A stretch of 64,000 nt of DNA from Micromonospora avicenniae (GCF_900156065.1 NZ_FTNF01000004.1:124001-188000); one strand, 5' to 3'; counted from the first letter of the stretch, positions 7,919-18,300 are shown. Numbers and translations: made by a program. The notes: a model not told the origin generated them from the sequence alone.

Positions 7919-8969
7919 GGGCGCTTCTCCCTCGGAGCCGGGCCGCCATCCGCAGGGCCAGGAGCCGGTCCAGGCCGATGGCGGCGAGGATGAGCGCGCC
8001 GACGACTGCCTGCTGCCAGAACGGGTCGATGCGCAGGACGGCCAGCGAGCTGCCGATCGTGGTGAGCAGGACCGCGCCGAGCGCGGCGCCGTACGCGCTG
8101 CCGCTGCCGCCGAAGATGGCCACCCCGCCGACCACGGCCGCCGCGACGACCTGCAGCTCGAGGCCCGTTCCGGCGGCCGCGTCGAGGGTGCCGAACCGGG
8201 CCGCGTAGAGCACGCCGGCGAGGCCGGCGAGCGCCCCGTTGGCGACGAACACGGCGAAGACGCGCCGGCCGACGGGGATCCCGGAGAGCCGGGCGGCCGC
8301 CGGCTCCGAGCCGATGGCGTAGAGCTCCCGCCCGCTTCGGTAGGAGCGCAGGTAGTAGCCGACGACGGCGACGACGACCACCGCCGCGAGGAAGAGCAGG
8401 GGTACGCCCAGCACCGTCTGGTTGCCCAGTCGCAGGAACGACCGGGGCATGTCGGCGGCGTTGATCTGGCGGCCGGACGCCCAGTAGTAGTCGATGCCGC
8501 GGAAGGCGTAGAGGGTGCCGAGCGTGATGACGAGCGCGGGGACCTTCGCGACCGCGATCAGCCCGCCGTTCACCGCGCCACATCCGGCGCCCAGCGCGAC
8601 GCCGAGCAGCACCGCCACCGGCCAGGGCGTGCCGGGTGCGGCGAGGAAGAGGGACCCGGTCGCGAAGGCGACCAGGCCGAGGATCGAGCCGACCGACAGG
8701 TCCACGTTGCGGGTGACGATGACCAGGGTCTGCCCGACCGCGAGGATGACCAGGATCGCGCAGCCGAGCAGCAGGTCCTTGACACTCTGCCCGCTCAGGA
8801 AGCGGTCGTTGCGCAACGTGGTGACCAGGATCAGCGCGCCGAGCGCGAGCAGCAGGCTCAACTCGCGTACGGCGAGCAGCCGTTCGGTGAGCCCGCGGCG
8901 GTGCCGGCCGGCACCGGTCGGTGGGTTCCCGGTGCGGCGGTGCGGCGTCCCGGTGTCCGTGAGACTCAT
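7908..8969 (-). CDS. rhaP: Rhamnose ABC transporter permease (first subunit)
   Basis: A 353-residue CUT2 permease paralogous to the next gene. It has the hydrophobic core, the GQTLVIVTRNVDLSVGSILG motif and the C-terminal ELQVVAAAVVGGVAIFGGSG stretch typical of ribose/rhamnose permeases. The start is ATG 8969, with GGAGG seven nucleotides upstream; an in-frame start at 9011 lacks such a site and would overlap the preceding ATPase gene region. The ATG overlaps the stop of a 24-codon ORF that links it to rhaT. The two permeases probably act as a heterodimer with a homodimer of the RhaT ATPase. Confidence 0.92.
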   Translation of the reverse strand: MSLTDTGTPHRRTGNPPTGAGRHRRGLTERLLAVRELSLLLALGALILVTTLRNDRFLSGQSVKDLLLGCAILVILAVGQTLVIVTRNVDLSVGSILGLVAFATGSLFLAAPGTPWPVAVLLGVALGAGCGAVNGGLIAVAKVPALVITLGTLYAFRGIDYYWASGRQINAADMPRSFLRLGNQTVLGVPLLFLAAVVVVAVVGYYLRSYRSGRELYAIGSEPAAARLSGIPVGRRVFAVFVANGALAGLAGVLYAARFGTLDAAAGTGLELQVVAAAVVGGVAIFGGSGSAYGAALGAVLLTTIGSSLAVLRIDPFWQQAVVGALILAAIGLDRLLALRMAARLRGRSAHGA

Positions 8970-9040
8970 GCCGGCACCTCCCTCCGCTCGGCCGCGGTCG
9001 CGACACCGCACTGACGATCCACTCGCCGTCGCTCGCTCAT
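8966..9040 (-). other. 24-codon bridging ORF between rhaT and rhaP
   Basis: The ORF begins with an ATG that overlaps the rhaT stop (ATGA, 9037-9040) and ends with a TGA that overlaps the rhaP start (ATGA, 8966-8969). It contains the GGAGG site of rhaP. The peptide ([11 protein letters not shown], then a basic tail) has codon use unlike the neighbours (CGA, GAT, CGT, GCA), so it is unlikely to encode a functional protein. It more likely keeps ribosomes moving from rhaT to rhaP. Confidence 0.4.
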
Positions 9041-10560
9041 GCGGTCGCTCCTTGACCGGTGGCGGCGAGCATGACCGAGGTCTCGTCCGCCTCGGCCCGG
9101 GACAGCTCGCGGACCACGCGTCCCTCGTGCATGACGAGAACCCGGTCCGCCATGCCGAGCACCTCGGGCAGTTCGCTGCTGATCATCAGGATGGCCAGCC
9201 CCTCGTTCGCCAGTTCGGAGAGCAGTCGGTGGACCTCGGCCTTGGTGCCGACGTCGATGCCACGGGTCGGCTCGTCGATGATCAGGATCCGCGGCTCGGT
9301 GGCGAGCCACTTGGCGAGCACGACCTTCTGCTGGTTGCCGCCGGAGAGGGTCCCCACCGGGGCGGTGAGCCGGGACGCCTTGACCTGCAACCGTCGGGTC
9401 CACCGCTGGGCCTCGGCCCGCTCGGCGCCCCCGATCAGCAGCCCCAACCGGCTCAGCGCGCGGCGGCGGGCCAGCGTGGCGTTGCGCTCGACCGACAGTT
9501 CCATCACCAGGCCCTGCTGGCGGCGGTCCTCGGGGACCAGGGCCAGGCCGGCGGCGATGGCCCGGCGCGGGCTGCCGGGTGGCAGGGGCCGGCCGGCGAC
9601 GCGTACCTCACCGGCGTCGTAGCGGTCCACGCCGAAGACGGCCCGGGCCACCTCGCTGCGGCCGGCGCCCACCAGCCCGGCCAGGGCGACGATCTCACCA
9701 CCCCGGACGGTGAACGACACGTCGGAGAAGACGCCGGCACGGCTGAGACCACTGACCTCCAGCAGGGTGCCCCGCACCGGGGCGTCCTGCTTCGGGTAGA
9801 GCGACGAGACGTCCCGGCCCACCATGCGCCGCACCACCTCGTCCACGGTGAGGTCGGCGGTCCGGTCGGTGGAGACCCAGGCCCCGTCGCGTAGCACCGT
9901 GATCCGCTGGCAGAGGTCGAAGACCTCGTCGAAGCGGTGCGAGATGAACAGCACGGCCGCGCCGCGCTCGCACAGCGACCGGGCCACCCCGAAGAGCCGT
10001 TCCACCTCGACGCCGGAGAGCGCGGCGGTCGGCTCGTCCATCACCAGGATCCGGGCGTCGAAGGAGAGCGCCTTGGCGATCTCGACGAGTTGCTGGTCGG
10101 CGATGGACAGCCCACGCGCGGGACGGGTCGGATCGATCCGGACGCCGAGCCGCTCGAAGAGCCGCTCGGCGTCGCGGTTCATGGCGGTCGTGTCGATGCG
10201 GCGCAGGCCGCGCAGCGGCTGCCGGCCCATGAAGATGTTCTCCGCGACCGACAGGTCGGGAAACAGGGTCGGCTCCTGGTAGATGACGGCGATGCCGGCG
10301 GCCCGGGCATCCGCGGGCCCGCGCAGTTCGAGCGGGCGGCCGTCGAGAGCCATCCGGCCGGTGTCCGGGGTGTGGGCTCCGGCGAGGGTCTTCACCAGAG
10401 TGGACTTTCCGGCCCCGTTCTCACCGACCAACGCGTGCGCCTCGCCGGGATGCAGTGCCAGGTGCACTCCCCGCAGCGCGGCGACGGCACCGAAGGACTT
10501 CGTCACGCCGTCCAGTACCAGCAGCGGAGCGTTGTCAGCTCCCGGTGCTTCGGGGCTCAT
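9037..10560 (-). CDS. rhaT: Rhamnose ABC transporter ATP-binding protein (duplicated ATPase)
   Basis: Powers rhamnose import by ATP hydrolysis at the inner face of the membrane. The 507-residue CUT2 ATPase has two fused ABC domains. The first has Walker [10 protein letters not shown] (residues 46-54), the signature region [15 protein letters not shown], and Walker [12 protein letters not shown]. The second has a degenerate Walker A (GLVGAGRSE), signature [15 protein letters not shown] and Walker [14 protein letters not shown] second site that binds but hydrolyses poorly is normal for this family. It is the first gene of the rha operon: the ATG at 10560 follows AGGAGGGG, and a LacI-type operator ends 12 nt upstream. 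Confidence 0.94.
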   Translation of the reverse strand: MSPEAPGADNAPLLVLDGVTKSFGAVAALRGVHLALHPGEAHALVGENGAGKSTLVKTLAGAHTPDTGRMALDGRPLELRGPADARAAGIAVIYQEPTLFPDLSVAENIFMGRQPLRGLRRIDTTAMNRDAERLFERLGVRIDPTRPARGLSIADQQLVEIAKALSFDARILVMDEPTAALSGVEVERLFGVARSLCERGAAVLFISHRFDEVFDLCQRITVLRDGAWVSTDRTADLTVDEVVRRMVGRDVSSLYPKQDAPVRGTLLEVSGLSRAGVFSDVSFTVRGGEIVALAGLVGAGRSEVARAVFGVDRYDAGEVRVAGRPLPPGSPRRAIAAGLALVPEDRRQQGLVMELSVERNATLARRRALSRLGLLIGGAERAEAQRWTRRLQVKASRLTAPVGTLSGGNQQKVVLAKWLATEPRILIIDEPTRGIDVGTKAEVHRLLSELANEGLAILMISSELPEVLGMADRVLVMHEGRVVRELSRAEADETSVMLAATGQGATA

Positions 10561-10572
10561 CCGACCCCCTCC

Positions 10573-10584
10573 TGAATCGTTTCA
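10573..10584 (-). promoter_or_regulatory. LacI-type operator of the rha operon
   Basis: The near-palindrome TGAATCGTTTCA, with the central CG typical of LacI-family operators, lies between the predicted -10 box and the rhaT ribosome site. The identical 12-mer occurs at 26764-26775 before the rhamnosidase operon. Repression would block early elongation or initiation. Confidence 0.8.
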
Positions 10585-10598
10585 CGGGTCGTGCATGG

Positions 10599-10628
10599 AC
10601 GGTAGGGGCAGGCATTCGTGACCGTCAA
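10599..10628 (-). promoter_or_regulatory. Predicted promoter of the rha operon
   Basis: On the minus strand, TTGACG (10628-10623) is followed after 18 bp by TACCGT (10604-10599), a reasonable actinomycete -35/-10 pair. Transcription would start near 10592 and place the operator at roughly +8 to +19. Confidence 0.5.
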
Positions 10629-10672
10629 GGCCTCCTCGCGATTTCCTTCCCGCTGCCGAACGGGCAACTGGA

Positions 10673-10684
10673 TGAAACGTTTTA
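10673..10684 (+). promoter_or_regulatory. Second LacI-type operator in the divergent region
   Basis: TGAAACGTTTTA differs from the perfect palindrome TGAAACGTTTCA at one base and lies exactly 100 bp from the rhaT-proximal operator. TATAGACT, a possible -10 box for the lacI gene, follows at 10690. It probably allows autoregulation or loop formation between the two sites. The remaining 180 bp before lacI hold no gene that I can see. Confidence 0.6.
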
Positions 10685-10863
10685 GCCGCTATAGACTCCT
10701 CGACGTCGACCCGGAGCCGGGGCCGCCGCGCGGCGTCCCCGTTCCACGTTCCGGGGATCAGGTGGCGTGCTTCGGTGTCCGCGGTGGGTGAGCGGGATCA
10801 TCCGACCGCAAGGCGGGACCAGCCAACAGACGCTCACCGAGCGCACTGAGAGGTAACGGAACG

Positions 10864-11895
10864 ATGGCAGGGGCAAGCATCAAGGAGGTGGCCCGCCACG
10901 CCGGCGTGTCCCTCGGCACGGTGAGCAACGTGCTCAACCGGCCCGACATGGTCTCCCCCGGCACCCGCCAGCGAGTGCTCGACGCCATCGCCGAACTCGG
11001 CTACGTACGCAACGACTCCGCCCGCCAGCTGCGCGCGGGCCAGAGCCGCACGATCGCCATCGTCGTGCTGGACGTGACCAACCCCTTCTTCACCGACATG
11101 GTCCGCGGTGCGGAGCGGGTCGTAGAGGCGACCGGCGCCATGCTCATCGTCTGCAACAGCGGCGAGGACGGCGCCCGCGAACGCCGGCACCTCGAACTGC
11201 TGGAGGAGCAACGCGTACGCGGGGTGCTCATCACCCCGGTCGGCGACGGGCCGCAACCCCATCTGGAGAAACTCATCGACCGTGGCATCCCCGTCGTCCT
11301 CGTCGACCGCGGCACCGGCCGGGCCAGCCGTTGCTCGGTGGCCGTCGACGACGTCCTCGGCGGCCGGCTCGCCATGGACCACCTGCTCGACCAGGGTCAC
11401 CGCCGCATCGCCTACGTCGGCGGCCCGCTCTCCATCGCCCAGGTCGCGGAGCGGCACGCCGGGGCCGCCGCCGCCCTGGAGGATCGGGGGGCGGACGCCG
11501 AACTCCGCGTCGCCGCGACCACCAGCCTGACCGTCGCGGCCGGGCGGCGGGCCGCCGAGGATCTGCTGGCCCTGCCCGCGCGGCAACGACCCACTGCCCT
11601 CTTCTGCGCCAACGACCTCCTCGCTCTCGGCGTGCTCCAGGAGCTCACCGCGCGCGGTCTGCGGGTGCCCGCCGACATCGCCATCGTCGGCTACGACGAC
11701 ATCGAGTTTGCCGCCGCGGCGGCGGTGCCGCTCTCCTCCGTACGGCAACCCCGCGAACAGCTCGGACGCACCGCGGCCGAACTGCTGCTCGAAGAGGCCG
11801 AGCACGGCGAGGCACACCAGCACCGGCACGTCGTCTTCCAGCCGGAGCTCGTCGTCCGCCGCTCCAGCGACCAGCCCCGACGCGCCCGGCGCTGA
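10864..11895 (+). CDS. LacI-family regulator of the rhamnose regulon
   Basis: A 343-residue transcription factor. The N-terminal HTH with hinge helix (IKEVARHAGVSLGTVSNVLN, residues 6-25) is of LacI type and is followed by a ribose-binding-like effector domain (IAIVVLDVTNPFFTDMVRGA; later GYDDIEFAAAAAVPLSSVRQP). The ATG at 10864 is preceded by GAGAGG. It is transcribed divergently from the importer/catabolic operon and convergently with the rhamnosidase operon, and both operons carry the same 12-bp operator. The simplest reading is that it represses both, is released by rhamnose or a rhamnose phosphate, and also controls itself through the operator at 10673. The effector is inferred. Confidence 0.9.
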   Translation: MAGASIKEVARHAGVSLGTVSNVLNRPDMVSPGTRQRVLDAIAELGYVRNDSARQLRAGQSRTIAIVVLDVTNPFFTDMVRGAERVVEATGAMLIVCNSGEDGARERRHLELLEEQRVRGVLITPVGDGPQPHLEKLIDRGIPVVLVDRGTGRASRCSVAVDDVLGGRLAMDHLLDQGHRRIAYVGGPLSIAQVAERHAGAAAALEDRGADAELRVAATTSLTVAAGRRAAEDLLALPARQRPTALFCANDLLALGVLQELTARGLRVPADIAIVGYDDIEFAAAAAVPLSSVRQPREQLGRTAAELLLEEAEHGEAHQHRHVVFQPELVVRRSSDQPRRARR

Positions 11896-12004
11896 TCGCG
11901 CGGACACCGAGGCGGTCACCGCCGGGGTGAGGCGGCACACCGAGCACCCGGGCCTGCCGTGTCGATCCCCGCCGGTGAGCCCGGACACCGCGTACGGCGG
12001 GCGG

Positions 12005-12042
12005 GCCGGGCCCGGCGTCCCGACATGGACGCCAGGCCCGGC
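12005..12042. terminator. Bidirectional hairpin between lacI and the rhamnosidase operon
   Basis: The arms 12005-12020 and 12027-12042 pair over 15 of 16 positions with a 6-nt loop. It lies between two convergent genes (stops at 11895 and 12051). There is no long T-run, as is usual in high-GC actinomycetes. Confidence 0.6.
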
Positions 12043-12050
12043 CGCAGCGA

Positions 12051-15000
12051 CTATCGCGCGACGGTGAAGGAGTACGAGCCCGCCCCGACGCGGTAGACGG
12101 CGTGGTCACCCTCGACCCGCACGAAGTCGGCCCGCTCCGGCGCCGCGGCCACGTGGCCGCCGTTCAGCGGTACTCGGACCTCCGCGGTGGTATTGGTGGG
12201 CACGGTGACCGCGAGCCGGAACCGACTGTCGGTCCTGGACCATTCGGAGCGGACGAGCCCGGCCGGCGTCCGGTAGCTGCCCTTCACAAAGGTCAGGTCG
12301 CCGACGACCTTCGGCTGGATGACCAGCTCCCGGTAGGCGACGCTGCCCTCCGCCGCACGGATCCCGGCGAGCCCGCTGTGGAACCACTCCTCGATCTGGG
12401 CGAGGATCATGTGGTTCTTCGAGTCGCCGCGGTTCCACCGCTCCCCGATGGTGGTCATGCCGCCCGGATTGGCGGTGGTGGACGCCATGAAGTACCCGTA
12501 GCTCGGCTGATCGTCCTCCTGGAGCAGGTCCCACAGCACGTCGTCGCGGCCACCGGCGGCCAGTGCCCGGACGGTGGGGCCCATGCCGATGGTGCCGCCG
12601 CTGAAGTGCGGCCCGTCACCCTCGGGGTGGAACGCGTAGACCAGGTCGACGAGGGCGTCGAGGACCGCCGCGCGTTCCCCGTCCGGGACGAGCCCGGCGT
12701 CCAACGCGAGTGCCTGGGCCGTCTGGGTCGCACCGGCGGTACCACCGTTGCCGTCGGTGGTGTAGCGGCGCAGCTGGGTGTTGTAGAAGTGCGCGTTGAA
12801 CGCCGTTTTGATGTCGTCGGCGAGCGTGCGGTACCGCTCGGCGTCCGCCTGGTGTCCGGTCAGCTCCGCCATCATGGCCAGCTTCGTGATCATCACGTGG
12901 TAGCCCCAGGTGCCGGTGATCCGGCCCGAGGTCTGGTCGGCCGACACCCAGTCGGCGAGGGCCGCATCGACGATGTGCGCGTCGGCGCCGGTGCCGACCT
13001 TCTCCCGCTGGATGTAGTCGGCGAAGTCGACCATCCGGTCGTAGTAGCGGGCCATGGTCTGGGTGTCGCCGTAAAGCTCGTAGAGCATCGCCGGCACGAG
13101 AATGATGGCGTTGCCCCAGTTGATCTCGTCACCGAAGCGGCCGCTGTAGCCCCAGTCGTACACCGGAGTCTTCAGGGCCACGTTGCCGGACATCGGTGTA
13201 TCGGCGACGGACTGCCCCTCCACCAGGTGGTGCATGGTCGTTCGCAGGTACGCCGCGAGCTGCTCGTTGCGATGGATGGCGCCCATCGGCATGGTGTAGT
13301 CCGCCGGGTACGACAGCTTCTCCCGGCCCGGGCAGTCGGTGAACACCGACATGATGTTGCTCATGAAGGAGTACCGGGACATCGTGTGGATCCGGTTGAC
13401 CCGCGCGTTGGAGGTGAGCAGCTCCCCGGCCGTCGGGGTGTCCGCCTGCAACCGCAGGCCCTGGATGGTGTCCCTGGTGGGCACGTACCCCTCCGGCAGC
13501 CCGGTAACCTGCACCCACTGCATCCCGAAGTAGTTGAACTCGGGGTGCCAGGTCTCGCCGCCCGGGAGACCAGCCGTCGTGTACGTGTTGAACAGGTCCC
13601 GGCCTCGGCTGCCGCCGCCGCCCATCAGCGAGGCCTGGTCGACGGTGCCGTCGGCGGCGAGCGACTCGGCCGGGGACATGCGGATGGTGGTGCCCGCCGG
13701 CACCTCGTCCGGCAGGTGCAGCTCCGGCCATCCGACGATGTTCTGTCCGAAGTCGAAGACCCAGGTGCCCGGCGCGGGACTGCGTACGGACCGCGGGGTG
13801 AACTTCTCGACGACCTTGACCGGCTCGGCCGCGCGGGCGACGAGCTTGGTGGCCAGGTTGGGCGGTGGGGCGATGCCGGCGTCGATCCAGCCGGTGTTCG
13901 AGCCGTCGCGGCGTTTCGCGGTGGACGAGAGGTCGGCGGCCGGACCGTCCCAGCCGGGCTGCTCGCGGCGGGCGTCGTAGTCCGCACCGGAGTACCACGC
14001 GTCGGTGACGAGTGGCCCCAGGGCGGTACGCCAGCTGCGGTCCGAGACGATGACGTCGGTCGCCCCGCTGTCGTACGAGATCTCCAGGCGCGCGATGAGG
14101 CGCGGGGTGACCGCCGCGCCGGCGCTCGCGTCACTCGCGGCGACGTTGTTGCCCGACCCCGTGACCAGCGCGCCAGCGGTGTGCGGTTCGGCCAGGCCCG
14201 GCGTGAAGGCAATGCCGGTGCCGGCGGCGCCGGCGGTGCCGATCGCGGTGATCGTGCGGGATTCGAGGCGGTCGCCGCCGTCGCCGGTGTCGATGTTGAT
14301 GCTGCCGCCGACGTGGTAGTTCGCCACGTCGGTGACCTTCACCGTGGTGGCGCCGGCCGCCGCGTCCGCCGCGAGGGCGCCGCTGCCCTTGAGCTGACTC
14401 TGCCACCAGGAGTACGGCGCGGTACGGCCGACGGTCGGGTTGGTGACGCTGCGGCGCACGTACGCCGGGCCGTTGCCGAGCTGCACTCCGAGCGTGTTGC
14501 CACCGGCGCGCAGCTCCTTGGAGACGTCGTAAGCGCGGTACTCGCTGGAGAGCTGGTAGTTCGAGTTGCCGGGGGCGAGCACCTCGTCGGTGAGTGTCCG
14601 GCCGTTCAGGCTCGGCTTGTGCAGGCCGACACCGGACAGGTACAGGCGGGCATCCCTGATCCGCGCCCGACGGTCGATCGTGAACTGGCGGGCGAAGATC
14701 GGCATGGGCTGGTTCTCGGCGCGGCCCGGGTACTCGATCCAGCGGGCCGGCGCCCAGTCACCCTGCCGCAGCAGGCCCATCTCCCAGGAGGACGTCTCGC
14801 TCCAGCCCGAGGGGCGATCGTCGGCGTCCCAGACGCGTACCCGCCACACGACCCGGTCACGGGACTCCAGGGGCTCGCCCGCGTAGCGGACACCCGTCTG
14901 CACGTCGGACCCGACCCGGCCGGAGTCCCAGATCAGCCGTCCACGATCGAGGTCCGACTCGCTGGCCGCCGCCTGGACCTGGTAGGCGCTCTGCCTGTCT

Positions 15001-15272
15001 CCCGGGCACGCCTGACGGGCCCCTGGCCGGTGACACGGGTGCGCCGCGGCCCTGGGCGTCTCGACGAGCTGCCAGGCGAGCGTCGGCGCCGGATTGTCGA
15101 TGCCCAGCGCTTCGTCGTACCTGCCGTCGACCTGGAGGTTGACGACCCGGAGGTCGGGGGCGCCGCCGCGCCCTGCGGCGGCCGGGGTGGCGGCCAATGC
15201 CTGCGACGCGAACAGGATCAGGCAGACGCCCGCCCCCATGAGCCCGCGCGTCCGATGTCTCGCTCTCGACAC
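12051..15272 (-). CDS. Secreted GH78 alpha-L-rhamnosidase A
   Basis: Hydrolyses terminal alpha-L-rhamnose from polysaccharides or glycosides outside the cell. The 1073-residue protein has a Sec signal (hydrophobic GAGVCLILFASQALA, cleavage near 28-34), an N-terminal fibronectin-like domain (40-165), a CBM67-like jelly roll (175-430), then the GH78 catalytic barrel. The acid motif is DCPGREKLSYPAD (D646, E651, D658), the D-x4-E-x6-D spacing of GH78, although the usual GW(T/L)G is replaced by SYPA. The likely general base is the Glu of TIGERW. Residues about 294-385 insert a small beta domain (GATTVKVTDVANYHVGGSIN) into the jelly roll. The GTG start at 15272 follows GGAGGGAG. It is the last gene of a four-gene rhamnosidase operon, 53 bp after gene B. 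Confidence 0.9.
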   Translation of the reverse strand: MSRARHRTRGLMGAGVCLILFASQALAATPAAAGRGGAPDLRVVNLQVDGRYDEALGIDNPAPTLAWQLVETPRAAAHPCHRPGARQACPGDRQSAYQVQAAASESDLDRGRLIWDSGRVGSDVQTGVRYAGEPLESRDRVVWRVRVWDADDRPSGWSETSSWEMGLLRQGDWAPARWIEYPGRAENQPMPIFARQFTIDRRARIRDARLYLSGVGLHKPSLNGRTLTDEVLAPGNSNYQLSSEYRAYDVSKELRAGGNTLGVQLGNGPAYVRRSVTNPTVGRTAPYSWWQSQLKGSGALAADAAAGATTVKVTDVANYHVGGSINIDTGDGGDRLESRTITAIGTAGAAGTGIAFTPGLAEPHTAGALVTGSGNNVAASDASAGAAVTPRLIARLEISYDSGATDVIVSDRSWRTALGPLVTDAWYSGADYDARREQPGWDGPAADLSSTAKRRDGSNTGWIDAGIAPPPNLATKLVARAAEPVKVVEKFTPRSVRSPAPGTWVFDFGQNIVGWPELHLPDEVPAGTTIRMSPAESLAADGTVDQASLMGGGGSRGRDLFNTYTTAGLPGGETWHPEFNYFGMQWVQVTGLPEGYVPTRDTIQGLRLQADTPTAGELLTSNARVNRIHTMSRYSFMSNIMSVFTDCPGREKLSYPADYTMPMGAIHRNEQLAAYLRTTMHHLVEGQSVADTPMSGNVALKTPVYDWGYSGRFGDEINWGNAIILVPAMLYELYGDTQTMARYYDRMVDFADYIQREKVGTGADAHIVDAALADWVSADQTSGRITGTWGYHVMITKLAMMAELTGHQADAERYRTLADDIKTAFNAHFYNTQLRRYTTDGNGGTAGATQTAQALALDAGLVPDGERAAVLDALVDLVYAFHPEGDGPHFSGGTIGMGPTVRALAAGGRDDVLWDLLQEDDQPSYGYFMASTTANPGGMTTIGERWNRGDSKNHMILAQIEEWFHSGLAGIRAAEGSVAYRELVIQPKVVGDLTFVKGSYRTPAGLVRSEWSRTDSRFRLAVTVPTNTTAEVRVPLNGGHVAAAPERADFVRVEGDHAVYRVGAGSYSFTVAR

Positions 15273-15325
15273 GATGCTCTCCCTCCCGTCGACGCACCCG
15301 GCGCCGACGCTCCGCCTCTTCGACG

Positions 15326-18300
15326 TCAGGCGGTCGGTGCGGAGCTGCTGACGAAGCGCCAGGTCCCCGAGCCGACCGTGTGCACCAGGTAGCCCGCCGT
15401 CATCCGCCGGGCCGCCACCAACCCACCGGGCGACGCCTCGACGTCGCCCGGCCGCGCCGTGGGCACGTGAACCTCGGCCGTGGCCCCCACCGGCACCTGC
15501 ACGGTCAGCTCGAAGCGGCCGTCGTCACGGCGCCAGGCGGCAGAGGCCCGCCCGCGCACCGTGTCCACCGCCACCGAGGCCGCGGACAACTCGGCCCGCG
15601 CGTCGGGCCGGACGACGAACCGGGCCCATCCGTCGGCGACCGGCCGCAGGCCCGCGACGTGCTCGTAGAGCCACTGCACGACCGTGCCGTGGAAGTAGTG
15701 CTGGCGGGAGCGGGTCGAGGTCGGCCACATCTCCCACATGGTGTCGGCGTCGTTCTCCACCCAGTAGCCCCAGCTCGGGTACGTCCGCTGCGACGCCACC
15801 CGGGCGGCCACGTCGGCGTGGCCGTGCTCGGTCAGCACGGGCAGCAGGACGCTGGTGCCGAGGCAGCCGGTGTTCAGGTGCCAGCCCCGGTCGCGGATGT
15901 CCGCCACCAGGTTGTCCACCACCGCCTGCACCAGTTCGTCGGGCACCAGACCGAACGCCAGCGGAACGGCGTTGGACGTCTGCCGGTACCCGGGATCACG
16001 GTCGGTGCGGTACAGCCCGCGTCCCCGGTCCAGGAAGGTCTCGTTGAGCCGGTCCCGCAGCCCGGCCGCCGCCGCGCGGAACCGGGCGGCCTGCGCGTCC
16101 TCCCCGATCAGCTCACCCACCTCGGCGCTCGCCAGCAGCGCCCGATGCAGGTACGCCGTGGCGGTCAGCCGGGTGTCCTCGGGCGGATTACCGCCGGTGC
16201 CCGGCGACAGGTAGTCCCCGAGCGCCGTCACCGCCAGCCCGTCGCTGAGGCGGCCCAGCTCCCACTCCAGATAGTCGGTCACCGCCTGCCAGTGCTGCCG
16301 CGGCAACCGGTCGTCGCCGTACCAGCGGTGCATCTCGCGCAGCAGGTACGGGTAGACGGTGGTCCACTCGGGCGCCGGGGCCAGCTCCTGGTATCCCCAG
16401 CCGCCGCTGGGCACGATCACCGGCACCTGGCCGGTGGCGACCTGGGCGTCCCGCAGGTCCCCGAGCCACTTCGTGAAGAACCGCGACAGGTCGAGCTGAC
16501 CGGCCATCGTGGCGGCGGCGACCTGGGCGTCCCCGGTCCAGCCGTTCTTCTCGTACATCGGGGTGTCGGTGGGGATGCCGTGCAGGTTGCTGCGCACCGT
16601 ACGGCGCATCATCCGCTCGAACTGCTCGAACAACGGTTCGCTGCACCGGAACTCGCCGACGTCGCGGACGTCGGAGTGCACCACGCGCATGGTCACGGTG
16701 TCGGTGCGGGCCGCCCCCGGCAGCCCGTCGAGCTGTACGTAGCGGAATCCCTTGTACGAGAAACGTGGCTCCCAGACCTCCTCGCCGCCGCCCCGGGCCA
16801 CGTACTCGTCGAGTTGGAAGCGGGCGCTCTGGACGTTGCCGTTGGACGCCTCGACCGTTCCGTCGGCGCGCAGCTTCTCGCCGTACAGAACGCGCACGAC
16901 GGTGCCGGCCGGCGCGGTGACCCGCAGCCGTACCCAGCCGGCGGTCGTCCGGCCGAAGTCGGCGACCCAGACGCCCGCGCGCGGGGAGCTGAGCCGGGCC
17001 GGGGCGACGGACTCGACGACTCGGATCGGTTCGTGTTCCTGGGCCCGCAGCGTGCCGGCCGGGGCGTCCAGCACACTCGCCAGGTCCCAGTCGGAGTCGT
17101 CGAACCGGGCTGTCGACCAGCCCGGCAGCTCCAGCCGGGCGTCGTAGGTCTCCCCCGCGTACAGGGAGTTCGACAGGGTTGGGCCGGTGGTCACGCGCCA
17201 GCTGTCGTCGCTGACCACCTCGGTGCGCGACCCGTCGGGGTGCTCGACGACGAGCCGGGCCAGCACTCGCGGCTCGCCGTGCCAGGGCGGTTGGTGCCAA
17301 CGCCACACGTTGCGGGTGGTCATGCCGTAGAAGCCCCGGCCCAGCTCCACGGCGAGCGCGTTGCGGCCCTGCACCAGCAGCTGCGGGACGTCGTGCGTCA
17401 CGTACAGGACGGTGTCGTCGTAGTCGGTGAACCCCGGGTCCAGCACGGCCGTCCCGACCCGCTCACCGTTGAGGTGCAGCACCTGGTAGGCGAGGCCCGC
17501 CGCGTACAGCCGGGCCCGTTCCACCGGCTTGTCGAGCTGGAAGGCGCGCCGTAGCAGCGGCGCGGGCCGTTCCTGCACCGGCGGTTCGACACCGCTGCCC
17601 CACGGCCCCTGGCCGTACGGCGCGAGGACCACCACCGGCGACCAGGCGGAGTCGTCGTGGTCGGCCTGTTCCCAACCCGTTTCGACGCTGCCGGTCGTCC
17701 GCCAGCCGGCACCGGTGACGAGCACCAGCTCCCCGCCGTCGGTGGTGCCGACCACGAGCTTCGCGATGAGGCCGCCGGGGTTGACCGACGCGCCACCACG
17801 GTTGGTGGCGATCGCGGCCAGCACCAGGTCACCGCCGACGGCCGCGCGGGTCAGCTCGGTGACGTCCGCGACCCGGGCGGTACGCCAGCCGTCGGTCTGC
17901 TGGGGCGCGGAGAGGACGAGCTGGCCGCAGAGGTACGCGGTGAAGTCGTCGTCGGCGCTCATGATCAGCCGGGCGGAGCTGACGCCGGTCCCCTGGGGCA
18001 GGGCCAGGCGGCCACGGAACCAGCGCGGGCCCGCGGGTGCACCGCCGGTCGTCGCGCCCGGGCCCCACACCCACGACGCGCCGGTCAGGTTCAGCGCGTG
18101 CGGCTGCGGGACGTCCACCTGTCCGCCCCACGGTCCTTGCCCGTACGGGGCGAGCACCGCCACCGGCGCCCAGCCGCTCTCGTCGTGTCCGGGCTCCGGC
18201 CAGCCGGCCTGCTCGGTGTCGCAGCTGCGCCAGGAGCCGTCACTGACGAGCACCGACCGCTCGCCGGCGGTGGAGGTCACCACCAGCTTGGCGATCAGGC

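Noticed and set aside
12102..15392. A 1096-codon plus-strand open frame opposite rhamnosidase A
   Set aside because: Same shadow pattern; the opposite strand encodes a complete GH78 enzyme with signal peptide and ribosome site.
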